A stretch of 5,123 nucleotides of DNA from Pseudomonadota bacterium (lineage in GTDB: Bacteria; Pseudomonadota; Gammaproteobacteria; Acidiferrobacterales; Acidiferrobacteraceae). Location of the stretch: the NCBI GenBank assembly GCA_021795255.1, contig JAJYPQ010000331.1:1-5123 (forward strand). The letters run 5' to 3'. Below the pieces are notes generated by a model. It saw nothing but the letters and a program-made list of their open reading frames with translations. It had not been told where the DNA came from and did not search any database. Positions 1-5,123 of the stretch are shown here, piece by piece. The translations under genes and the position numbers were made by a program. How positions within the stretch are numbered: the first letter of the stretch is position 1; each line of letters starts with the position of its first letter.

Positions 1-2
1 AT

Positions 3-692
3 GGCGGCTACATGGGCCTGTCATTCTCGATCCCCATCGATACCGCCATGCGCGTAGTCCATGCCCTAGAGCACCACCAGGCCATTCGTTTCGGCTGGCT
101 CGGGGTGGATGTCCAAGGGGTGAGTACCGAGATGGCGCGTGCTATGCGCTTGAAGGAACCGGTCGGCGCCCTTATCGCAAGCCTTGCCCATCACGGACCG
201 GCGGCCAAGGCTGGCCTAAAGCCAGGTGACGTCATCATCACCTACGACAACAAGCCCGTCTATAGCGTGGGTCAATTGCCGCCGCTTGTCGGCAACACCG
301 AACCCGGTGACCGCGTGCCGGTCGGCATCATGCGCAATGGGCGCGCCCTGACTATTAATGTGCGCATCGGCACCCTGCCTAAGAACCTGAGAAGCACCGC
401 CACCAAAACGGCCAATCTCCCGCGCCTCGATATGGAAGTGGGGCCATTGACGCACGAGGCCCTCTCCGACATGGGTATCCATCATGGCGTGGTGGTCTTA
501 AGCGTAAGCCCAGGCCCGGCCCAAAACGCGGGGATCATACCGGGGATGGTCATTCAGGAGATTGCGGGCCAAGCCGTCACCTCGCCGGCCCAGATCCAGC
601 ACCTCGTAGCGGGCCTGCCCGCCGGTACGCCAGCACCGGTCTTGGTGCGCCGTGGTAAGGAAAGCCTGTATATCGTGGTGACTTTGCCGTAA
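3..692 (+). CDS. DegQ/MucD-like periplasmic serine endoprotease, C-terminal half (5' truncated by window edge)
   Basis: This is the end of a Do-family (HtrA) trypsin-like protease, an envelope quality-control enzyme that degrades or chaperones misfolded periplasmic proteins. The reading frame is open from base 3, and the first residues (GGYMGLSFSIPID) match the last strand of the HtrA protease domain just after the catalytic serine. The ATG at base 12 is therefore an internal Met, not the start. Counting from that Met, PDZ1 spans about residues 28-122, with a WLGV carboxylate-binding loop (29-32) and AAKAGLKPGDVI (64-75). PDZ2 spans about 137-226, with a second GPAQNAGIIPG repeat (168-178). 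Only 229 residues are visible, about half of a typical 450-480 residue DegQ/MucD. The His-Asp-Ser triad and the signal peptide lie upstream of the window. Two PDZ domains favour DegP/DegQ/MucD over the single-PDZ DegS. The exact paralogue cannot be decided, so no symbol is given. The gene is convergent with the large oxidoreductase and ends in TAA just before a strong terminator. Confidence 0.93.
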   Translation, partial: GGYMGLSFSIPIDTAMRVVHALEHHQAIRFGWLGVDVQGVSTEMARAMRLKEPVGALIASLAHHGPAAKAGLKPGDVIITYDNKPVYSVGQLPPLVGNTEPGDRVPVGIMRNGRALTINVRIGTLPKNLRSTATKTANLPRLDMEVGPLTHEALSDMGIHHGVVVLSVSPGPAQNAGIIPGMVIQEIAGQAVTSPAQIQHLVAGLPAGTPAPVLVRRGKESLYIVVTLP

Positions 693-698
693 ACCGCC

Positions 699-736
699 AA
701 AAGGGCCGCCCGCTTGTGCGGGCGGCCCTTTTTTTT
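699..736 (+). terminator. Strong Rho-independent terminator for the protease gene, possibly bidirectional
   Basis: A perfect GC-rich stem (699-713 pairs with 718-732, 15 bp including the A/T ends) closes a four-base TTGT loop. It is followed on the plus strand by a run of eight T (729-736). It starts 7 bases after the protease stop codon. Read on the minus strand the same stem is followed by only four U before GGCGG, so it should work there too but less well. It lies 23 bases past the stop of the convergent oxidoreductase gene, so one hairpin may end both transcripts. Confidence 0.95.
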
Positions 737-758
737 GGGTCCCGGTTCGACAGAGGCC

Positions 759-3700
759 TTACAGCAATACGCGCTCTATACCCCCCGCTTTCGCCTGATC
801 GGCAAAACGCTGCTGCCAGCCGTCCCCTAAACGCTTGTGGGCCAGCTCAACTACGATATAGTCGGCATCAAGCCCGGTATCGTCACGATAACGGTCCAGC
901 CCCTGCAGGCAGGCCGGACACGATGTCAGGATCTTCACCGCCCCCGGTTTTGCCACGCCTTGACCGGTCAGCTGGCGGATCCCCTTATGCAGTTCCTCCT
1001 CCTTGCGGAAACGGACCTGGGTCGCGATATCGGGACGCACGACCGCAAACGTCCCGGCCTCCCCGCAACAGCGATCCGACAAGGTGACCTCTTTGCCCAT
1101 GAGCGTGCTGGTCACGCTGAGCGGGTTATGGGTCTTCATGGGCGTATGACAGGGGTCGTGATACATGTACCGGACGCCGCCCACGCCGTCTAAACGCACC
1201 CCTTTTTCCATAAGGTATTCATGAATATCCAAAAGCCTACAGCCCGGAAAGATCTGTTCGAACTCGTATTTTAACAACTGATCCATGCAGGTCCCGCAGG
1301 ACACGATGACGGTCTTGATATCGAGATAATTCAGCGTATTGGCCACGCGATGAAACAAGACCCGATTGTCGGTGGTGATCTGGCGACCCTTAACGTCCTC
1401 GCCGGACGCAGTCTGCGGATAACCGCAACACAAATAGCCCGGGGGCAAGACCGTCTGGGCGCCGACTTCATAGAGCATGGCCAAGGTGGCGAGCCCCACT
1501 TGGCTAAACAATCGCTCCGACCCGCACCCCGGGAAATAGAAGAGCGCGTCCGACTCGTCTGTCACCTTCGCCGGATCCCGGAGAATGGGGATGGTCTTGC
1601 TATCCTCGACCCCAAGGAGGGCGCGCATGGTCTGCTTTGGGAGACCGCTCGGCAAGGGCTTTTTCAGAAAATGAATGACTTGCGCTGGGAACGGGGTCTT
1701 GCCGGTCGTGGCCCGAGGTGGCGCCGCCAGCGTCCGGCCGGGGATATTGACCGCCACCTCGTAACCGACCCGCTGGGCCTTATAGCCCCAATCGATCATC
1801 GTCTTACGCAGCGCCCGGATCGTACTGGGGTCAGTGGCATTCAAAAACGCCATCGACGCGCGTGTCCCCCAATTCGCCCGCTTGCGGCCTTGCACCCGCA
1901 AAATCTCGCGCATCCGGATCGAGACATCCCCAAAATCTATATCCACGGGGCACGGTGCCAAACACTTGTGGCACACCGTGCAGTGATCGGCAATATCGTT
2001 CATGCCATCGAAGTGATGGACCGAGATCCCGCGCCGCGTCTGTTCTTCATACAAAAACGCCTCGATGATAAGCCCGGTCGCCAATATCTTGTTGCGCGGC
2101 GAATAGAGCAAATTGGCGCGTGGCACGTGTGTGGTGCAGACCGGTTTGCATTTCCCGCAGCGCAAACAATTGCGTATGGCGTCATTCAACGCGCCAAGCT
2201 CGCTGCGCTCAAGGATCAAGGCCTCCTGAGACACCAGACGCAAAGACGGGGTGTAGGCGCGGTCCAGGCCCGAACCGGGCAGAAGTTTTCCGCGATTGAA
2301 ATGCCCCAAGGGGTCCACGCGCTGCTTATAGTCCGCAAAGGCCTTAACCGCCCCGGGCTCCAAATAGCGCATCTTGGTGATACCGATTCCGTGCTCGCCC
2401 GATATCACGCCACCTAGGCTTACCGCCAAATGCATGACGCGCTCGACGATCCGATCGGCCTCGCGCATCATTTCATAATCATTCGAGTTCACCGGGATAT
2501 TGGTGTGGACGTTCCCGTCTCCGGCATGCATGTGCAGGGCCACAAAGAGTCGGCTCGCAAGAACCTCGGCGTGGATCGCCTCGAATCGCTTGCGCACCGC
2601 TACCATCTCCTGGCCCCCAAAGATATCCTGCAAAACCCGATCGACCTCGAGGCGGTAGGAGATGCGCAGATCTCTGCGCAAAAGGAGCGCCAGCAAGGAC
2701 TCAGCCCCTCGCGCTTGGGCCAAGGTCTCGGCATCAAGCAGGTCCGCACACCCGGTCACCGGGCTATCCAGGCGCGCCCGGATGCCGATCCAGCGTTGCG
2801 CCACGGCCTGCAACTGGGTCGTTGCGGCAGCGACTTTGGCGGCGATGATGGCGGTATTCTCGGCACTGGGTTCGTCAAAGCTGAGCGACTTTGCGAGTCC
2901 GTCTGCGAGATAAGTCAGTATGCCCTGCACGGCGCACAGCTTATTGGCGAGCGATTGCTCGATATTGATGCGCTCTATCCCCTCGCTATAATCCGCCAGG
3001 CGCTCGACGGGAATGACAACGTCTTCGTTGATCTTAAAGGCGTTGGTGTGGGCCGCGATCGCTGCGGTCTTCGCGCGATCCGCCCAAAAGCGCCGCCTAG
3101 CCTCGGCACTGACTGCGACATGGCCCTCGCCGCCGCGGCTATTCGCTAAGCGCACGACCGCCGCCGCCGCTTCGCCCACCAAGCGCTCGTCGTCCCCGGC
3201 GATGTCGCATAAGAGCACCATCTTGGGACGTTCGCGTCGCGGCGCCTTGGTACTGTAATGAACGGCACGCAAATAGCGCTCATCCAAATGCTCAAGTCCC
3301 GCGAGCAGCACTCCGGGGTTTTGAACCGGGTAGGCCTTGATCTCGGTGATCGCCGACACCGCGCGACGCAGATCAGATCCAAAGAACTCCAGACACACCG
3401 TACGCAGATGCGCGGGCTTCTTGTGGAGAATAAAGGTCGCGGCCGTAATGAGCCCGTCGCACCCCTCCTTTTGAATGCCCGGCAGACCCGACAGAAACTT
3501 ATCGGTCACATCTTTCCCAAGGCCCTCTTTGCGTAGCGAGCGCCCGGGAATCGCAAGCCTCTCGACCGGCGCGCTCGCAGTCTTGCCGTCGGCCTGATAG
3601 CGGCTTAGGCGAAACACCACCGTGTCCTGTTCATGAATCTTACCGAGGTTGTGGTTCTCGCGCTCGACCAAAAGCCACTCCCCGCTCGGGGTGACCATGC

Positions 3701-4607
3701 GCCACGAGACGAGATTATCGAGCGTAGTCCCCCATAAGACGGCCTTTTTCCCACCGGCGTTCATGGCGACGTTACCGCCGATCGTTGAGGCATCCTGAGA
3801 GGTGGGGTCGACGGCAAAAGAAAGACCAGCGGCCTCGGCGGTTTCAGTGACCCTCAAAGTCACAACCCCGGCCCCAGCGCGAATCGTGGCCACCGGTTCG
3901 GTCACGCCCGGGAGGTCGCGATAGACCACAGGTCCCAGACTCTCGAGCTTTTCGGTGTTGATGATCGCGGTGTCGGCATACAAAGGCACGGCCCCGCCGG
4001 TATAGCCGGTACCGCCGCCGCGCGGAATAATGGTAAGCCCCAACTCGATACAGCCCTGCACCACCCCCATCACCTCCTCTTCGGTATCGGGGTTTATGAC
4101 GACAAAGGGCAGTTCAACCCGCCAGTCGGTGGCATCGGTCACGTGTGCCACCCGCGCATATCCATGAAATTCGATATTGTCGCGGCGGGTCACGCGCGCC
4201 AGGATACGCAGCGCGCGCTTACGCAGCGCCCGCTCCTTGGGAAACCAGTCCTCAAAGGTCTGGACCGCCGAACGCGCTGCCTGAGCCAGCATCAGGGCCT
4301 CGGTATTGCCCTGGGCGCGGGCCACGATCTGATCAAGACGGTGATGAAGTGCCGTCACAAGCGACCCCAATCGGTCCGCATGCTTTAGGAGATCGTCCTG
4401 GATGAAGGGATTTCGGGTCACCACCCACATGTCGCCTAGGACCTCAAACAGCATGCGCGCCGAGCGCCCGGTCACGCGCGCGGCCCGCAAGGTGTTTAAG
4501 ACGTCCCACATCTCAGCCCCAAGAAACCGGATGACGATTTCTCGGTCGGTAAAGGACGTGTAGTTATAGGGGATTTCCCGGATCCGGGCGCTGAGCGGTG
4601 AATTCAT
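759..4607 (-). CDS. DUF3683-type FAD-linked oxidase / Fe-S / CCG-domain fusion oxidoreductase (GlcD-GlcF-like)
   Basis: Intact protein of 1282 residues, numbered here from the ATG at 4607; an in-frame GTG two codons upstream (4613) is the alternative start. Modules in order: a DUF3683-type N-terminus (about 1-120, with [10 protein letters not shown] near residue 10); an FAD-binding PCMH domain (about 165-310) with [11 protein letters not shown] at 195-205 and [13 protein letters not shown] at 267-279; and an FAD-oxidase C-terminal domain with [10 protein letters not shown] at 692-701 and GEHGIG at 737-742. Then come two ferredoxin-type [4Fe-4S] motifs, C814/817/820/824 and C876/879/882/886 (both CX2CX2CX3C). 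Last are two complete CCG domains, C1028, C1060-C1061, C1104/C1107 and C1153, C1180-C1181, C1230/C1233. Family knowledge: this combines glycolate oxidase GlcD and GlcF or D-lactate dehydrogenase-like parts, so oxidation of a 2-hydroxy acid with electron transfer toward quinone is inferred. The substrate is unknown. No signal peptide or membrane helix is apparent, so it is probably cytoplasmic or peripheral to the inner membrane. The gene appears monocistronic at its 3' end, where it converges on the protease gene. Confidence 0.93.
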   Translation of the reverse strand: MNSPLSARIREIPYNYTSFTDREIVIRFLGAEMWDVLNTLRAARVTGRSARMLFEVLGDMWVVTRNPFIQDDLLKHADRLGSLVTALHHRLDQIVARAQGNTEALMLAQAARSAVQTFEDWFPKERALRKRALRILARVTRRDNIEFHGYARVAHVTDATDWRVELPFVVINPDTEEEVMGVVQGCIELGLTIIPRGGGTGYTGGAVPLYADTAIINTEKLESLGPVVYRDLPGVTEPVATIRAGAGVVTLRVTETAEAAGLSFAVDPTSQDASTIGGNVAMNAGGKKAVLWGTTLDNLVSWRMVTPSGEWLLVERENHNLGKIHEQDTVVFRLSRYQADGKTASAPVERLAIPGRSLRKEGLGKDVTDKFLSGLPGIQKEGCDGLITAATFILHKKPAHLRTVCLEFFGSDLRRAVSAITEIKAYPVQNPGVLLAGLEHLDERYLRAVHYSTKAPRRERPKMVLLCDIAGDDERLVGEAAAAVVRLANSRGGEGHVAVSAEARRRFWADRAKTAAIAAHTNAFKINEDVVIPVERLADYSEGIERINIEQSLANKLCAVQGILTYLADGLAKSLSFDEPSAENTAIIAAKVAAATTQLQAVAQRWIGIRARLDSPVTGCADLLDAETLAQARGAESLLALLLRRDLRISYRLEVDRVLQDIFGGQEMVAVRKRFEAIHAEVLASRLFVALHMHAGDGNVHTNIPVNSNDYEMMREADRIVERVMHLAVSLGGVISGEHGIGITKMRYLEPGAVKAFADYKQRVDPLGHFNRGKLLPGSGLDRAYTPSLRLVSQEALILERSELGALNDAIRNCLRCGKCKPVCTTHVPRANLLYSPRNKILATGLIIEAFLYEEQTRRGISVHHFDGMNDIADHCTVCHKCLAPCPVDIDFGDVSIRMREILRVQGRKRANWGTRASMAFLNATDPSTIRALRKTMIDWGYKAQRVGYEVAVNIPGRTLAAPPRATTGKTPFPAQVIHFLKKPLPSGLPKQTMRALLGVEDSKTIPILRDPAKVTDESDALFYFPGCGSERLFSQVGLATLAMLYEVGAQTVLPPGYLCCGYPQTASGEDVKGRQITTDNRVLFHRVANTLNYLDIKTVIVSCGTCMDQLLKYEFEQIFPGCRLLDIHEYLMEKGVRLDGVGGVRYMYHDPCHTPMKTHNPLSVTSTLMGKEVTLSDRCCGEAGTFAVVRPDIATQVRFRKEEELHKGIRQLTGQGVAKPGAVKILTSCPACLQGLDRYRDDTGLDADYIVVELAHKRLGDGWQQRFADQAKAGGIERVLL

Positions 4608-4623
4608 GACCACGCGGGGCGTT

Positions 4624-4647
4624 GGGCCCTATCAGGAGTGAGGGCCC
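4624..4647. repeat. 7-bp inverted repeat with 10-base spacer just upstream of the oxidoreductase gene
   Basis: GGGCCCT (4624-4630) and AGGGCCC (4641-4647) are perfect inverted copies separated by ATCAGGAGTG. The element ends 17 bases before the ATG at 4607. As RNA on the minus strand it would be a leader hairpin close to the ribosome entry site. As DNA it sits across the start point predicted from the candidate -10 box, where a repressor could bind. On the plus strand it is followed by ATTTT, but no plus-strand gene ends here, so a terminator role is unlikely. The repeat is directly visible; any function is inferred. Confidence 0.5.
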
Positions 4648-4648
4648 C

Positions 4649-4654
4649 ATTTTA
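4649..4654 (-). promoter_or_regulatory. Candidate -10 box for the oxidoreductase gene
   Basis: The minus strand reads TAAAAT here, five of six matches to TATAAT, 41 bases upstream of the ATG at 4607. The best -35 candidate is CTGACT at 4674-4679 (four of six matches), but its 19-base spacer is longer than ideal. Transcription would start near 4642, giving a leader of about 35 bases. This is the only AT-rich hexamer of this quality close to the gene, but the match is weak and could be chance. Confidence 0.3.
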
Positions 4655-4704
4655 GCACGCGCGGGCGAACGTGAGTCAGGATATCTTGACCGGGGTGGCG
4701 CCCT

Positions 4705-4725
4705 AAGCCAGGTAAACTTTGGCTT
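4705..4725. repeat. 6-bp inverted repeat with 9-base AT-richer spacer, possible regulator site
   Basis: AAGCCA (4705-4710) and TGGCTT (4720-4725) are perfect inverted copies around GGTAAACTT. The centre lies about 73 bases upstream of the start point predicted from the candidate -10 box. That is in the range where activators, including LysR-type proteins, often bind. It does not resemble the TTGGTnnnACCAA operator of the GntR-type LldR/GlcC regulators. The repeat is visible; the regulatory role is speculative. Confidence 0.3.
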
Positions 4726-4737
4726 CACGCAGGCCCC

Positions 4738-4814
4738 GGCTGGGCACCGGCCGAGACCCTTTGCGGGTCCCGGGCTCAACGGCGTTGGGGCACGTAAGCG
4801 GCGTCCGCCCAGCC
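4738..4814. repeat. Nested inverted repeats able to form a 77-base branched fold
   Basis: An outer perfect 8-bp pair, GGCTGGGC (4738-4745) with GCCCAGCC (4807-4814), encloses three smaller hairpins. The first is CCGaGACCC/GGGTCcCGG (4751-4773, one mismatch, five-base loop). The second is CAAC/GTTG around GGC (4777-4787). The third is a bulged pairing, 4789-4794 with 4802-4806. The size and branching superficially recall a tRNA, but no T-loop (GTTCRA) or anticodon arm fits on either strand. It could be part of a long leader or a small RNA, or simply chance pairing in GC-rich DNA. Confidence 0.3.
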
Positions 4815-4855
4815 AAAACAGAGCAGCAACGCACAGGGCGCGGTCGCACTAGGGC

Positions 4856-5123
4856 TTACGGTGCCAAGAACCCACTCTGACGATGATGCGGCACTAACAG
4901 CCGGCGGTCTTTCAGAAAGGCGGTCACCTGGGCTACCGATGACCCGACATCTTGGTATTCGGTACGGATGCGCAGATCCGGGGCCAGAGGCTTCTCGTAA
5001 GGGTCGTCCACCCCGGTAAATTGATCGATCAAGCCGGCCAGGGCCCGGGCGTAATGGCCCTTGGGATCACGCGCGGCGCACGCGCTAAACAAGGTATCCA
5101 TATGGATCTCACAACAGGCCCCC
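4856..5123 (-). CDS. cysC: Adenylylsulfate (APS) kinase, C-terminal end (5' truncated by window edge)
   Basis: APS kinase phosphorylates adenylylsulfate with ATP to give PAPS, the activated sulfate of assimilation and sulfation, in the cytoplasm. The frame stays open to the window edge and 88 residues are visible. In this fragment RDPKG (18-22) and YARALAG (24-30), followed by FTGVDDPYE (35-43), are the characteristic APS-binding and C-terminal motifs of the family. EIHMDT just before corresponds to the EVHVDT strand of homologues. The ATG at 5101 falls inside this conserved strand, so it is not the start. The P-loop (GxxGxGKS) lies beyond the window. The segment between the strand and RDPKG reads TLFSACAA where TPLEVCEA is usual, a modest divergence. 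The same sequence could end a stand-alone CysC or a fusion such as CysNC/NodQ or a sulfurylase-kinase, so the symbol refers to the domain. The protein continues about 12 residues past the domain end. No clear terminator follows the TAA at 4856-4858. Confidence 0.88.
   Translation of the reverse strand, partial: GACCEIHMDTLFSACAARDPKGHYARALAGLIDQFTGVDDPYEKPLAPDLRIRTEYQDVGSSVAQVTAFLKDRRLLVPHHRQSGFLAP

Noticed and set aside
12..14. ATG at base 12 as the start of a small two-PDZ protein
   Set aside because: The frame is open to the window edge, and the residues before and after it match the last strand of the HtrA protease domain, so it is an internal Met of a longer gene.
737..758. GGTTCGA resembling a tRNA T-loop
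   Set aside because: The flanks do not pair into a T-arm, and there is no acceptor stem in the 66-base gap.
716..1193. Plus-strand open frames of about 120 codons starting inside the terminator or in the 3' end of the oxidoreductase gene
   Set aside because: They overlap the conserved second CCG domain on the other strand. One begins within the terminator stem, which is incompatible with a normal gene start.
1350..2417. Long plus-strand open frame of 355 codons
   Set aside because: It lies wholly antisense to the Fe-S and CCG coding part of the oxidoreductase, whose motifs are all intact. Its translation shows no recognisable domain. Long antisense frames are expected in GC-rich genes.
2430..3149. 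Plus-strand open frame of 239 codons
   Set aside because: It is antisense to the FAD-oxidase C-terminal domain, has no recognisable motif and no convincing ribosome binding site. It is treated as a shadow of the real gene.
4686..4718. Plus-strand promoter TTGACC ... TAAACT
   Set aside because: The spacer is 21 bases, too long for a normal sigma-70 promoter, and no plus-strand gene lies downstream in the window.
4738..4815. tRNA gene suggested by a 77-base length, an outer stem and following A
   Set aside because: No GTTCRA T-loop, no U8 and no seven-base anticodon loop on a five-base stem can be placed on either strand.
4564..4852. Short open frames on both strands across the intergenic gap (71 and 76 codons)
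   Set aside because: Their translations are low in complexity, rich in Pro, Arg and Gly, with no domain resemblance. The region is better explained as non-coding leader and promoter DNA.

Overview
The window is GC-rich (roughly 60% by eye) and densely coded. It looks like an ordinary proteobacterial chromosome segment. The three proteins are of the kinds found in beta- and gammaproteobacteria and in acidithiobacilli or other sulfur-metabolising relatives: a two-PDZ Do-family protease, a very long DUF3683-type FAD/Fe-S oxidoreductase and an APS kinase domain. This placement is an inference from protein type, not a species call. I see no insertion sequences, CRISPR arrays, phage genes, tRNA or rRNA.

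Layout. (1) Positions 3-692, plus strand: the 3' half of a degQ/mucD-like periplasmic serine protease gene, with both PDZ domains but without the protease domain. (2) Positions 693-758: a short convergent intergenic gap with a very strong intrinsic terminator. (3) Positions 759-4607, minus strand: one intact gene of about 1282 codons filling three quarters of the window. It fuses an N-terminal DUF3683-type region, a GlcD/Dld-type FAD-linked oxidase, a two-cluster ferredoxin module and two CCG (HdrB/GlcF-type) cysteine domains. (4) Positions 4608-4855: a 248-base non-coding gap with several inverted repeats and a weak promoter candidate for the large gene. (5) Positions 4856-5123, minus strand: the 3' end of an adenylylsulfate kinase (cysC, or the APS-kinase part of a fusion).

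How they work together. The large oxidoreductase is a self-contained electron-transfer enzyme. A 2-hydroxy acid would be oxidised at FAD and the electrons passed through two [4Fe-4S] clusters and the CCG domains, as the separate GlcD and GlcF subunits do in glycolate oxidase. Its substrate cannot be read from the sequence. The protease and the APS kinase have no evident functional link to it. The protease is convergent, and the kinase, although on the same strand, is separated by a gap long enough for an independent promoter.

No undescribed system is evident. The points most worth a second look are the all-in-one architecture of the large oxidoreductase with its extra helical segment, and the repeat-rich leader upstream of it.
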